Made by a program: the position numbers and the translations under genes. Below are positions 46,154 to 58,553 of a stretch of 64,000 bases of DNA, in pieces. The number at the start of each line of letters is the position of its first letter. Position 1 is the stretch's first letter. The notes under the pieces are model-generated. The model searched no databases. It saw nothing but the letters and a program-made list of their open reading frames with translations, and was not told where the DNA came from. Origin of the DNA: Pseudofabraea citricarpa. Lineage: Eukaryota > Ascomycota > Leotiomycetes > Helotiales > Dermateaceae. The DNA lies in contig JAPWGK010000009.1 of NCBI GenBank assembly GCA_029641185.1, positions 1,190,501 through 1,254,500 on the forward strand, written 5' to 3'.

Positions 46154-48133
46154 TCACAGTCGCTGCTTCTCCTGGTTTAGATTATACTCTTCCAACAATT
46201 TGTCTGCAGCTACCTCACCAATAAGGAAGGCCACAGACATGGTATGGCAGCTACAAACCATTAGCATGACAAGGATTACCAGAATACAGAGGGCACTCAC
46301 TTGGGAAGAATCGGGACCACACTCATATCAACTACACGAAGATTTTCCACGCCCAGGACCTTGAAGTTTGTGTCGACTCCAGAATCGGGGTCGTCTTTCT
46401 TTCCCATCTTGACCGTTTTGCACATGTGCCATGAGCTTGCCAATCCACTCTGGATGTACTCGAGCACATCTTCATCTGAGCGACTCTTGGGTCCGCCAAT
46501 CATCCGTATCGTTGCTTTTTGAAAAATGGGCGCCTCGAGAAGGTCCATCACTGAGCGCAGAGCTTCGATAGCTACCCGACGGTCGAATGGGTGTGACAGG
46601 AGCTGAGGATCGACCAAGGGCAAATCTCTCGGATTTGCTGAAGCCAGCTTAACATATCCTTGTGATTGTGGGTTCATAGGAAATCCCAGGGCGCAGACAT
46701 AGTTGTCTTCGGCGGTCAACTGATGATCCCCAATAAAAAGTGGCGGTACGTGTGAAGCGATTTCATAGATTGGCACCGTCGGCTTCTTAAGATGCTCTTG
46801 TGTTGCACTATCAAGAGCTTTGAATTCAGCAGAGTTTAAGACAGTGTCGTTCTTGAACCATCCCATGGGTGTCGCACAGTAAAACTCAGTGAGTGGTCCA
46901 GTTCGATTTTCAAAGTATTTTACCCGAGCAGCCGCCATAGCATCTGCATCAGTTTCAAATGCCATACGGTGATTCTGGCCATGTGTACCAGGCTTGAGAA
47001 GAATGCTCGCACCAGAAAAGCAGTGGTCCTGCAAGTTCTGTCCCACGGCAGGGAGATCATGAACCAAAGGGATGCCATGTTGTTTGAGCTCCTTTGTTGG
47101 TCCAATACCCGAAAGCATCAGCAGTTGGGGGGTATTCAGAGCCCCCCCAGAGAGTATCACTTCTTGCTTAGCATGAAACTGCCTTCCATCGATGGTCACA
47201 ACTCCTTGTGCTTTCTTTCCAGAAAGTACCACCTTTGCCACAGGTGAATTAACCATGACAGTCAAATTGGCTGGTGCGTTTTCGAGATACGATTTAGCAG
47301 TCGTACGGCGTCCTTCATGGAGGGTAAATCCACCAATTCCCATACCAATGGGATTACCGCTGTTGATATCGGGATTAGTTCCCAAGTTGACCTGCTCGGC
47401 AGCTTTATAGACATCAGAAATGCCCTTTTCCCATACACTAGAGTGGCTGATATGGAGTGGGCCATTAGTTCCATGATCTGGTCATTGTCAGCTCGAGATA
47501 TAAGAGCAATTACCCAAAATATAGTAAATGCCATTTGAGCTTGGATGGAAACATACCGCTAGGTTTGGGGCTAAGGTAACTTTTGACCTCTTGAGGAACC
47601 TCAGTATGGTATGTTGTGATCTTCTTGTAAGTCTCTTTAACATTTCGCCACTCCCAAACATTATCGCCGACAGTCTTTGCAAATAAGTCGTACGTCTCGC
47701 CATCTCCAACATTCCAGCACTGGAAGTTTACCGCTGTGCTGCCGCCTAAGCCCTTGCCACGAGAATAGTCTATCTCGCGATCTTTACAAAACTTTTGTGG
47801 GGTGGTCTTATAACCCCAATTCAAATCTAAGTGAGAGGGTCAATAAACTTCAGGTTTCTTTTTAATCTGCTGAACAGCTCACCTGGCTGGGTAAATGCGA
47901 GCGTGAATCTTTCAGAAGGAATCAATAACTCTGGATTGGAATTATCTCCACCAGCTTCTAGTAAGAGAACATTCGGTTTCTTTGCTGAACGGGCAAGTCT
48001 CGAAGCAACCACACATCCAGATGGCCCAGCTATACAACATCTATTAGTCTTAGTTACCTCAGAAGCAGAGCTATCCCGCGTAACCAGAACAAGACGTACC
48101 TCCAACCACAATAAAATCATATTCAGAAGACAT
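46154..48133 (-). CDS. GMC (glucose-methanol-choline) FAD oxidoreductase
   Basis: Exons (minus) 48133-48100, 48029-47883, 47826-47557, 47477-46301, 46250-46154; 574 aa. Splicing rebuilds the dinucleotide fold exactly across the first junction: MSSEYDFIVVGAGPSGCVV. It goes on to VLLLEAGGDN, then YSRGKGLGGSTAVNFQCW (GMC signature 1) and LSGGALNTPQLLMLSGIG (signature 2). The C-terminus has WHMCKTVKMG with the catalytic His, NLRVVDMSVVP, and PILPNCHTMSVAF with the second catalytic His/Asn region. The last junction completes PNC. No signal peptide, so an intracellular enzyme is likely. Members oxidise alcohols, sugars or choline, or act in secondary metabolism; the substrate is unknown. The mpaB-like gene is about 2.8 kb to the left. 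Confidence 0.92.
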
Positions 48134-49368
48134 CTTCCTTTCCCAATGGTTGATTCCTCTTTTTCTGGTCAGATACCAAAGCTATTTATCTGCTCGAAAG
48201 TAAGTTTCAAAGGAATCATGTAAGGAGAAGCGGGCCGACACACAGACTACAGACAATACGCCGCCAGCTCGGTTCGGTTAAAGCGATACGATTACCCCTC
48301 GAGTGACCAAGCCTAGGCACTATGGGGTATTGCAAGCCCGGAACGTGTCTGGTTGGGAAAACGATCAAGAAGAGAGAAGGATTTTAAAGAGATAGAAGAT
48401 TCCAGGATTTGCAAGCAAAGAAAAACAACAACAAAACAAGGTACGGGGGTACCAAGGTTTTAGGGGCTACGGTACAGATCTCCCTGCTTTGTTTCCTGCC
48501 TCCTCCCCCTTCTCCCCCACAACGCATCTCCCACCCCATACCGACCTTAAATAAAGTACACGACGATCCCCGAAACCAATAATGAGGGGTAGATTACTAG
48601 CAGCCACTCTGCACTCGCGCAGGTTCCGCCCTCTCGTCCCCGGGATTTCGACTCGGGAGTCTCCAAAGGGTACAACGAGCGGAAGTTTCCAAGTTTCGTG
48701 CCCTTCATTGGCTTTTTCTTCTGAACTCTCATGCTTGCTTCCGATCCGCTCGGGCTGCGCTCTAGCTGTGACCGCCTTTTATGATATTACTGTACAGTAC
48801 GATTAACTTTGTGCTTCGTGATTACTATGCACTTTTAATGATTACATAGTCTTATTACCTACATCTATACATATCCATAGCGGTAGTAAACCTACCTAGG
48901 TAGAGGGTGTACATGATCTCGAGCTGGTTTTAAGAGTGAGCGAAGTATGTTAAGGATTTTACTGCTTATTACAAAAGCGGTTAGGTGGGTATCTAAAGGC
49001 AAAGTAAGGTAGGCAACCAGGTAGGTAATGGTAGGTAATAATATATAGGTACCTGTCCTGTTTCAGTCAGGCACGGTCGCTTTGGGCAAAATGATAGCTA
49101 TCTCGTCTAATCTTGATCTCCGTTCGACCTCATACGGAGTACACACTTCATCGCCATCACTAATTTGAGAATTTCCTCCGCACCAGGCTCCCTCCTCTCG
49201 AACCTGGAAATCCCCACATCCGCAGAGATATGCCATTGCAACTCATCAGCCCTCAGGATCTCAACAGCCAAACCCGATCCTTGGGGGCGCTGAGCACTCC
49301 AGTATGATATTGTTTGTGGCTCTGTACGTGTTGTAGGTAGAAGCTTTGACATACTGGGTATTCGCATG
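48134..49368. other. GMC promoter and ADE8 3' region
   Basis: Recurrent taggta steps near 48890-49050 and otherwise unremarkable sequence. Confidence 0.45.
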
Positions 49369-50040
49369 CTAAGAATTTTCTCTAAGCTTCGATACGGCTT
49401 TTTCTGTCCCTTTGATAATAATAGCATGCTCGATCTCGTGAATACGGCTTTCAAGCTCCTCTAATGTTTCTCCCACCTTACATGGTATCTCTTCTTGCAC
49501 GATAACTTCTCCAGAATCCACCTCGGCAATCACGTAATGAATCATAACTCCAGTCCGGCCGTTCTCCAGAGTCCCTCTCTGGAAGTCATCAAATGCCCTC
49601 TGGATCGCGCCAGCTCCGTCATACTTCCCAGGCAAAGCCGGGTGAAGGTTGATGACAGGAATTCCGCGAGCACTCAGTGGGTCTAGAAAAGTAGGTGCGA
49701 GAATATGCATCCATCCAGCGCAGACAACCATATCAACCTTGTCCTGCAAGATTTTCTCCGCAAGGGCAGAATCGTAGGCCTCGCGCGCCTTCTGCCTTAT
49801 TTCAGGATCTGTCTCCCCCGAGCGTATATACTTCCCCGCAATGAGATTATGGTATAGGGTGGGGATAGATGCTTTCTCAGCCCGCGTGAGGCCATATGCG
49901 GTTTTCTTGTTCGATATAACCCGGACGATCTTGACTGATGGCAGGAGTTCCGATCCGGCCGCGTCAATAAGAGCTTGCAGATTCGATCCGTTTCCAGAGA
50001 TCAGGACGGTGATATTCGTGGTCGGGGAGAGGCTCGACAT
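49369..50040 (-). CDS. ade8: Phosphoribosylglycinamide formyltransferase (GAR transformylase)
   Basis: Single exon, 223 aa, the usual size. The start MSSLSPTTNITVLISGNGSN carries the phosphate-binding GNGSN (16-20). The catalytic Asn and His lie in VINLHPALPGKYDGAGA, and the conserved Asp is in HYVIAEVDSGEVIVQEEI. It transfers a formyl group from 10-formyl-tetrahydrofolate to GAR, step 3 of purine synthesis, in the cytosol. As in other fungi it is a stand-alone enzyme, not fused to GARS/AIRS. It lies between long intergenic stretches (about 1.2 kb on the 3' side, 1 kb on the 5' side). Confidence 0.95.
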   Translation of the reverse strand: MSSLSPTTNITVLISGNGSNLQALIDAAGSELLPSVKIVRVISNKKTAYGLTRAEKASIPTLYHNLIAGKYIRSGETDPEIRQKAREAYDSALAEKILQDKVDMVVCAGWMHILAPTFLDPLSARGIPVINLHPALPGKYDGAGAIQRAFDDFQRGTLENGRTGVMIHYVIAEVDSGEVIVQEEIPCKVGETLEELESRIHEIEHAIIIKGTEKAVSKLRENS

Positions 50041-51024
50041 AGCTACTGTTATGCTTGCTTCTACTGTTAGTACATGACTGTAGATGGGGGACTGGACTCA
50101 CTCAACGCGATTGTCTGGGTGGTTGAAGAGAGAAGAAGTCCCGTAGCAGAGCAAAGTGCTTTACACTGCTAAAAAAAAAATTGTCAGTGAGGGGTTGCCC
50201 TTAGCACCTGCAGCTTTATAGCGGGACCCCGATAAGAACCTTATCGCCACATCAGATAATCAATGCCAGCCCTGAGTTTGTGTCCTGGCGGGAATTAGCA
50301 CGGCCAAAAGTTATTGATTGGAGCTTTCCCCATCTCCGCTCGACGTCTTTTGTGGATCGTTGCCGTTGAAGATATTCGTGCAGGGGATCCAGCCTGATAG
50401 TCTGCTACTTCTAATTTGATTTGCTTGCCAAGAAGAGGTGATGAGTTTTAAAGCAGAAATCATCTCATGTTCTTGTTTTAGCGTCTTGATTCGGAGGGCG
50501 CTGTAGAGATGTTGATGGTTGGGAAGAATGGATATAGACGTAGTATGAGGTCGGACGGAGATCAAGACAGGAAGCCTTGATATCTTACATAAAGTGACGC
50601 CACTGACCGAAACAAGTATATACCTACCCTTAGATACCCACCTAAACACTTTAATTTTAAGCAGTCAATCTTCAATATACCTCGCCCATCTTTAAAAGCA
50701 GCTCGAGACTGTGCACCGTCGCTAGGTTTGCTTCCACTACGGACATGTATGTATGTATGTATGTATGTATACAGCATTACTTATTGATCGCCCAGCATCT
50801 CAGCATCCCTCCCATCTAGGTTTCCAAATATTCAAAGGGACAAGGAAGAAAGAAGAAGCAATGCGTGGGTTTCCAAATTGTTGGGAGTTTGTTCTCGGCC
50901 CTATTCTTATCGTTTCCCTAACATTTCTTACTCGTCCTTCCGGATCAGGAAAACGGGCCTGGGAGGAACAGGAACACGAATGCAGAGAAATCAAAAAAGG
51001 GATTCTTGCTATTGAGGATTCTAT
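50041..51024. other. ADE8 promoter and 3' region of the secreted-type gene
   Basis: A poly-A run at 50171-50179 and the ATGT microsatellite. No gene seen. Confidence 0.45.
50745..50770. repeat. ATGT tetranucleotide microsatellite
   Basis: About 6.5 tandem atgt units. A related ATGC/ATGT-rich tract at 51025-51060 encodes the last residues of the neighbouring minus-strand gene. Confidence 0.9.
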
Positions 51025-52104
51025 CTATGTATGCATGCGTGCGTGCATGCGTGCATGTAAACGGACCGAACGCTGATGCTGCAGAAGAACAACGGGGGAA
51101 AAGAGAGCCAGAAGGAACATGAAAACGAACAAGAAAAGGACCTGTGATGAACGCTCTCTTCGTCGACGAGCATTGTTGCGAAGCACGCGGTCGTACTCGG
51201 CAATGATGGGCCCAATACTCAGCACAAGAAACTCCACGAGAAACCACGCCAAGCCGACGAGCCTCTCTCGATTCCTGCTGTTGGGAAGGAGAGGGAGCCG
51301 ATTCAAGAGCCATTTGTTGGCAGAAGCCTTCTTTAACCACGACCCGGTCCTGTGTGTCTTCAGCTCAACCACTGCGCAGCTTTCTGGTAGACAAGTCGAG
51401 CCCGGCTCCTTTGACAACATAGGATGTTTGCCTTTTTGACGCCAGAAGAGTTGAGGTTTGTCGTGCGTTCCATTACAAACTATGCCATGAATCAGTCAAT
51501 GCCAACCATAAAGCACCGAATGGAAACATACCAATCCAACCACTCCACGTATCATTTGTCGTCACAAGTCGGCCAAATTTGTCCAACATAAATCTCTCAT
51601 CACCATATGTAGGCTTCAGCTGAACGGGCATCCTTTATTATTCAAGAATTAGTTGGGAAATCACCAAGATGAGAGTCTAGAGCTCCTGGGATCCTTACAA
51701 GTCTTTCTCGCGCGGCTGTGGAGCATATTGAGAACCCAGAACGAGGCCACCCGGAAGGAAAGTAGAAAGGTTTGCGTCACTCCAGCCCCTCTTGATCTGT
51801 TCATACCTCCCGCTGGCCAATACTGATACGGCATGAGAGATGTCAGAAGTGAGGGTAATGCTGAATAATCCGGTATCGTTATGAAATTCTTCGGCTATTT
51901 GCAAGCAATCATTAACACAGGACTGAGAATTCTAAAGTGACAGAATATATACTCACCATATAAACCATTATTTGATTGATCGCCCTCCAGGACGTAGGTT
52001 TTGAAATGATAGAGGGTGTGGTAATTTTCGTCAAGGCACCTCTTCCCGGTGAAGCAAAGAATGCCAACAATGATACCAGAAAACATACACCTAAGGAATT
52101 GCAT
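51025..52104 (-). CDS. Secreted-type protein (DUF7907-like) with C-terminal membrane extension
   Basis: Exons (minus) 52104-51957, 51894-51699, 51632-51532, 51479-51025; 299 aa. Three introns, all GT..AG, frame kept. The start gives a signal peptide (MQFLRCMFSGIIVGILCF). The middle resembles small fungal secreted proteins I know as DUF7907: HFKTYVLEGDQSNNGLYAEE, LPGGLVLGSQYAP, then WSGWIVCNGTHDKPQLFWR and a final LPESCAVVELK. That assignment is from memory of the pattern and is moderate. Unusually the frame continues about 115 residues beyond, with two hydrophobic segments (LAWFLVEFLVLSIGPII; VLFLFVFMFLLALFSPVVLL) split by an Arg cluster. It ends in HARMHARMHT encoded by an ATGC-type simple repeat. 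The tail may be a recent extension or reflect a missed intron. Confidence 0.65.
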
Positions 52105-53894
52105 TTTGATCCAATACGGGTGGAGGTGGGTTGGAATGGTTTGCATATAATGAATGTACCGAAAGTAATATCTTGGATGTATGGTTGCCAAAGGATTGCT
52201 GTAATGATGTTGTCGAGTACGTGAGTTGGAGAGGGAAGAGAGAAGGTTTCCCATTATGTGGATTTAGAGGCAGCAGCTATACTGTTGCTGAATCAAACTC
52301 AGAAGGAAAGAGGAAAGTAAAAGGGAGAAGGAAAAACAGAAGGAATGACAGAAGGATGCGTTCTTTACATGGGGCTATACTTTCCATAGTAACAGACTGC
52401 TTGAAAATAACCGTATACAAGTCGTCGTAGGAAGGAGCTGCTGTAGCGAGAAACAGCAGTCAAATAAAGCTTCATACCTAGCTTGGTATGAGCTTAGAGC
52501 TGAGCGAAATCGTTCGACGGATTGCCATCGGGATACGATTCCAGATCTATACAAAAGAGCAAGCCAGAGTAACTGTAGTGAGAAGATGTGATCCTGAACC
52601 CGATTTGAATGTCCTGACTTATGGAAAACTGTACCGTTCTAAACCCCAAGAAACGAATGAAATGCTATATTGGTCAATAACAGTGGCTGATTGTAAAATG
52701 GGTTCGAATGAATGAATAAGTGGCTAGAGGATACTAAAGTTGAAGAGAAAGACCTATTTTCGCCTAGAAAAAGAATGACCAGTTCCACTCTCGGCCTGTG
52801 CTCGCTATGACTGCTGTAAGGAGCCCTGCTGCTGTTGCTGTTGCCTGAGTGTGAGTGCGAGTGATCATGTATAGCCACCTAACCACCCTGCCATCTCTGC
52901 CAGCTCCCCCGAGATATGCAGCGGCAAAAGGGGCAGAAGACACAATACATATACTATCGTGTGAGCTTACAAGCTCCGTTATTTAAGAGGGATCCGATTG
53001 TAAGATCAGATGAACGGGCGTGTAGTCCGAAAGCAGGAGGTTGTTAACGAAGAGAAGAGCCCGCGTGACTGATGTTAAGTGATAATATTGAGTAGAATTA
53101 CTGAAATGTGTTGAATCCTCTTGGGTCATGCTACTCTCGCCATTAGACTAGCTTTCGAGGCCAATGCCGATTGCAGAGACAATGAGGATATGCAAGGCAA
53201 CTCAGCTGCGGTGGTGAGACGTTACGAGCACTTTGAACACGGCATTGTGCCAATTCAACACAGGCCAAAGACAGGTTTAAGAACTGTAACCACAAGGTGC
53301 TGGTCTCAAAAGGAGAACTTTGATTTAATCCGAATCTGCACTCTTGAAGATGGGTTGCTATTGGGCGGAACAATTCAACTGACTCCTGCACCATCATTTT
53401 AGCCAGTACCGGCATATATCGACAACTGCCGAAAATTTCAACGGCTGTTGTTATACGTCAGTTGACATGCAACGTCGCACTTCGCATCTCCTAGCGCCTG
53501 CAACTAATTTACTGTCCTGGATGCTCGCAACACGAGGATCCGTGACGTGGAGTCTGGGGTCGAAGACGATACTCCCTGCCTTGGCAATTCATTAATCCAC
53601 AATACGACGGTGTCCTCATTATTCCCGGTTGCGGACCACTCGTTAGGTCATATACCCGTTGTCCAATCCAGCAAGCCTACATCTCCTCACTATCAAGTAG
53701 ATAGTTTAGTTATCCGGCTAGATTCAATGACCTAGGCTCCACAAACGGCGAGTTGAGAATTGATCATGCAGGCACCCGGGAATCTGAAGAACCGGTACAT
53801 TGGTTATGACCTCCACAATGGGCACGTAACACGATATTGATCCCCATCAGAGCCATCAGTGTTAGTGAAAGTTACTGCGAGTCAAGCTGTGTAT
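52105..53894. other. 1.8-kb gap upstream of the secreted-type gene
   Basis: Several short frames, none with motifs or splice continuity. I see no gene. Confidence 0.45.
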
Positions 53895-54736
53895 TCATCG
53901 CCAACCACCAACGCGCCCTTCATCCCATCTCTCTTTTCGTTCCTGTCGAGAATAGTAGACTTTCTTAGCTTCTCTGTATTTCCTTACCCAATCACTGGCT
54001 TCTCTCTCCGTAGCTGTGGCACCATCCCCCTCAAGAAAGCTTTCCTCCATTGCTCGGCATATCATTTCTTGCTCTTGTACACCTTGCCCAAGTCTTTGAT
54101 ATAGGGACGAAGGCGAGAAAGGAGCCAATGCTCGATCCATATCTGACTGTTTTGATCTCCACTGGCGTTCAAGAGCATGGGTTGACATCAGTTGTGCCTG
54201 GGTCGAATCCCTCAAGTGGTTCAGACGTGCCTCCAGGTCATTCAGGTGCGAGGCAAGTGACAGGTTTTCTGTGAGAGCCGCTTGTAGAGGTTCTTGGGCT
54301 GAAGTGATGGATGGATGAGCCGTGGGTTTTGCATGAGTCAGGGCCACAAGAAGTTCTGGTTTGGAAAGAATGTCTGCAAGATCTTGTTTGCTAAGGAATA
54401 TCAGTACCTGATCGAGTCAACTGGTCATGTAGTGTCTCACGATTTATCTTCCAAGATCTGTGGTAGCCATTGCTCGCCGGGATCTACCACACCTTGAGCA
54501 GAAGAAGTATCATGCAGTCGTGACTGTTGGATGGGCCTGTTTTCTTCCGAAGAGTTTGCTGGCCGATAGCCGGGGTGATCTGGGGGTGGGGGAGGTGGTG
54601 GCTGGGTGGCTGCGGGAGTGCCTCTGCGGCTCACCTCACGACTGTTGGGTTTGGGAGGGGGCGCCGGTGGTGTATTGGGGTCGAATGATTGCTGCGACAA
54701 GCGATTGTATGCCGGATATGACGGCGGAGAGGCCAT
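53895..54736 (-). CDS. vps37: ESCRT-I subunit Vps37 (Mod(r) domain)
   Basis: Exons (minus) 54736-54441 and 54390-53895; 263 aa. The intron is 50 nt (gtgaga...ccttag) and joins LEDKS to KQDLADILSKPELLVAL. The N-terminus is Pro-rich (APPPKPNSRE; a run of seven Pro), a common feature of ESCRT-I subunits. The Mod(r) domain from about residue 100 is helical: LADILSKPELLVAL, ENLSLASHLNDLEARLNHLR, ALERQWRSKQSDMDRAL, then EEMICRAMEESFLEGD-like and a final WVRKYREAKKVYY. Family role: with Vps23, Vps28 and Mvb12 it sorts ubiquitylated cargo into multivesicular bodies. The start at 54736 (MASPPSYPAYNRL) is preferred over in-frame ATG further upstream. Confidence 0.85.
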
Positions 54737-56505
54737 AGCTATGCACGGAAGGTTGCTGCTGTACGGAAATGCAACGTACTCTTGTTTGTGTTGAAGTGGT
54801 GTAGAGAGTAGGCCCGAGAGAGAGAGAGAGATCAGGCCACACAGCTCACAAGACAAGCCGGGGGGGGAACAGACGATGAAGTCACAGCACTGTAGCGTAG
54901 TGTAGTGTAGGTAGAATACTTGTATGTACTGTATTGTATGTATGAATGACAGCCGGTATTTGAGGGCTTGCGGCTGCGAAGGCTTGATGCTGAAGGTGTG
55001 CAGTGCGGTTAAAGGTCAAGAGGGCGGGAAAGTCATCCGACAAAAGTGTGGGGAGCGGCAGGTTGTGCGAGCAGCGATCCCAGCACGTGACCAGACAACC
55101 CGAGACAGGATCGGCAACTTTCTCCTGGGATCAACATTATTATTCTGCCATCATATCATCATGGTATGAAGCCAAATCTCGCGTCGAAAGCAGCAACTCT
55201 GCCTTATTTTCGATAATTCATGTCTCACTAGGGGCCGTTAAACGTTACCAGTAAGGCTGTGAGGATTTGCAAGTTCACGTTCAATCGCCCCGACTCGCAG
55301 TGCAAACTCAGCATTTGCTGGGTCCGGCGCATGTTGAAGGCATTCAAGCAGTATGACCGAGAATAGGCCCGGTTGGAAGTCTCGAGAGAGACCGCGAACT
55401 TCCTCCTCTACTCGTACAGCACCCTTTTACCCCCGCGGCACTGGTTCAGGCTCTACGTCGGCAGCTTGCACAGTGGTTAAATGCTGTGCCGGGCTGATTG
55501 GGGGCATGCTCGCCATTGCTCGGTAACAATTCACATGGAGGGAAGACAAGGTAAGTTTTTGGTTTATTTGTTTGCTTTGCTGGTAGTGTTCTGTACTGCA
55601 CTTGCCGAACCTTTTTTTACTTACTGACTTACCAACCTAGTTACTACAGCAGCCGAGTTGTTTGGAAGTGGAATAATGAATATATACTATCGAACAGCAG
55701 AAGAGACAAGACATCGCTTTGAAATCGACCGAGCAGCCCACTCAATCCATCGCTTCTCCACACTGCTGCTGCTTCCCCGAGCATTCTTCAACGCAAAGAC
55801 CACAAAGACCACGGTGCAAGGCGCATCACGTGGGGAAAACGCTGTGTAATTATCCGGCCGTCTCCACTCTATAGGCCCGATACGGGTCCACCACCACCAC
55901 CACCACCACCACTACCACCGTCTCCAGTCCAGTCTCCCAGTCTCCCGCACAGGAACTGAGGATCCCATATCCCATACTCGAATCGACACGACCTACCACA
56001 CTACCTACCTACACATACCCACACTTCCACAGATCCCAACTCCAAGCCTATCCCCACGAATTCTATCCTGACGAAACGAACCACCACCCCCCGAAGTCGA
56101 ATACGGAACGCTGCACCACCACTCACTCACTACTCTCCCTCCCCCAGACCCGTCTCCCGTCTGCATCCTCCTCTACATCTGATTTGCGACCCGATCTCCT
56201 ACACGTTTCCCCCACGTATTCAGAACTCGCGATACCTTCTCAACCATCCCTACACTCCCCGAAAGGAGCCTCCAACACAGAGCACTTCCAATCCGTTTCC
56301 CTACCGCCCCACCGGAACTTGACCTCGCCTGCTCTGCCCTACCCTCGTGGGCATGCGATGATGCGTGAGCATCCAACGCACACCATTTCCTTTGCATCTC
56401 GCGCTGCCTGAGAGCGTCGACGTCCCTCGTTCTTGATATGCAAGCCTCAGATCGACTTCGCGACCGGATGGCATAAGGGCTCAAGGGCCGCCCCCTCTAG
56501 GAACA
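54737..56505. other. Divergent promoter, vps37 and F-box gene
   Basis: GA repeat near 54815-54830 and a gtagtgtagtgtag tract at 54895-54912. From 55850 there is a long C/A-rich leader with CCA repeats ahead of the F-box gene. Confidence 0.5.
55890..55920. repeat. CCA trinucleotide repeat
   Basis: Run of about ten ccac/cca units in the pyrimidine-rich leader region upstream of the F-box gene. Confidence 0.8.
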
Positions 56506-58252
56506 ATGGATCCTCTTCACATCACCGAGTTTGCTTCCGAGCGATACTTTAGTAAACTACGCCAGCTCAATTCTCACGAGAGCACGGAGAATGCAACCGG
56601 CTCATCAGCGACGGCCACCATCACGCAACCTCCACCTCTGCCGCCATCGTCGTCGCAAACCTCGACCTTTACGCTCCCATTGGGGACCCCTCGGCAAGCA
56701 AGCAATGATACCCTCCCTTTCCGACCTAGCGACCAGAAGAAGCGATCTCTGGGTCATGACCTCACATCTCTGCGGACTCAGCGCAGACCGAGTTTTAGTG
56801 GTTCTTTTGGCAGTCTGCGATCAAGGGTTACAATTATACCAAAGAGACCATCTGTCGAAATCCCGGAGGAAACTTTGATAGAAGAAGCTCCCGCACGGAG
56901 GTAAGCAAGGCGTTATGTAGTTCTGACTAAACTACATTGTTACTAACACAAGGTATAGATTGAATTTAGCAGAACTATTTCTCGCTCTTCCAAATGAACT
57001 CCAAGAACAAATAATTGCGCCTCTTCCTATCCACTCCGTTTTAAACCTACGTCTAGTATCGAGATCTTTTCATAGATTGGTGACTGTGAATGAGTCCTCC
57101 ATAGCTCGCTACCACATTTCACATACACTACCTGCATACACACTAAGATTGTATCCGGTACCGGCATCCCAACATATCAACCTTCATTACCTATGCGGAA
57201 TATGGCATCGCCTACATGTTTCTTTAAAACTTTCCCGTATGGTTACTGAGCAGGCAACGAAGGAAATATTTTTACGTACAACCGAAATTCAGCGGCTTGA
57301 ATTCGAACCGCAGTCCAAACGTATGCGGCAGCGGCTCATGCCTCTGGTTTTTGCAATTTATCATTTCTTTGAAACATATCGCGACCTCCATGCCGGACAT
57401 CTCGCGGCACACGGAACTCCACTATCACTCCAAGCATATACGATGAATCCAATCGAATGTCAGGTGATGGCTATGTACGACGACCAAACACTACTCAAAG
57501 TTCATCAGGTTTTCCCCCTAGTTATATCATCTTTCTCGAGACGTCTAAGACCACCGTCTTACGCTGGCCGACTGGAACGATCGATTAAGGGTTATCTAAA
57601 GGATCGACCTCCTGACGAGGTATATGCTACCATTCTAAATATCGGCGGCCTGCGTCAAGCCCAGAGATTTTGGGAAACCAAGGGATACAATGCTCGACGA
57701 GCAGCAGTAGACACGTGGTACGGCTTTGTTGCACGGGCACCGGTCGAACCTACGCCACATAAGTCCAAGATGTCCCTCATATCTCATCTGGGACGGAAGA
57801 AGACAGCACCGCCAGTAGAAGCAGTCAGTGCCGAGGTGTTAGCTGGGCACGAGGCTAAGAGTTGTAACGAATGGTACTGTGTGAAGCCAAATTGTGTTGC
57901 AAGTCGGAAGCCTCCAGCAAGAGATAGCATGATCTTTCAGAGCAGTCTTGCAGCTGGGCCGCCTATGAGTCCTCTACCACATGACAAACTTCGACTCGTC
58001 CTTGCTGACCTACCGGAATTGACGAATATCTGGCTTCAGACAGCTGAGGCTCTAATTCTAGAAAGAGGCATTGTGGAGAGACCGCAGGACATCAAACGCA
58101 ACACTCAGGTCCTACTAGAGCTGATTAGGGATGACGGCACCGCCTTGGCTGAGGACTGGTCGCCGGGGAACACGCTGGGTCGCGTGAAGAGTCGTACGGT
58201 GAATCCAGATCACCAGGAGGGCATGGGCCAACCAGGAGGCGTATCAGACTAG
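56506..58252 (+). CDS. F-box protein
   Basis: Exons 56506-56900 and 56959-58252; 562 aa. The intron joins ...APAR to LNLAELF. Residues 1-130 are disordered, Ser/Thr/Pro-rich, with QRRPSFSGSFGSLRSR, a likely phosphorylation-rich basic patch. The F-box lies at about 137-175: LFLALPNELQEQIIAPLP, then LNLRLVSRSFHRLV. The remainder is helical with no WD40 or LRR repeats; conserved-looking pieces include HYLCGIWHRLHVSLKL and ILNIGGLRQAQRFWETKGY. F-box proteins bring substrates to SCF ubiquitin ligases through Skp1; the substrate is unknown. A 1.8-kb gap with CCA repeats separates it from the divergent vps37. It converges on the AT-hook gene, 301 bp between stops. Confidence 0.87.
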
Positions 58253-58553
58253 CGGCTGCATCTTATCGGAGTTTTTGAGCGACTTTTTCTCTCCTTTGTT
58301 TTGTAATGAGATGATGGCGTCTGGTACAGGGCATTTGCAATAGATACACATATAAATCAATATATACCATTTTAGGTCGATGGACCAAGCTTTTGCTTAG
58401 AAGCAGGAGAACTGCATTATATTCGTCTCTCATCTCAGCAAGATGGCTATCGCTCTGGTTCGACTCTTCCATGTTCATACAGTAATAACAAAAAAACGCC
58501 CAAGCGCGAAATTATAAAAAAATAAGATTGGCCTCCCCTACAAAATGGTATAT
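58253..58553. other. Convergent 3' region, F-box and AT-hook genes
   Basis: About 300 bp of AT-rich 3' UTR sequence. Confidence 0.5.

Noticed and set aside
53121..53402. 93-codon plus-strand frame beginning MGHATLAIRL
   Set aside because: No recognisable motif and no exon-like flanks; treated as chance in a 1.8-kb gap.
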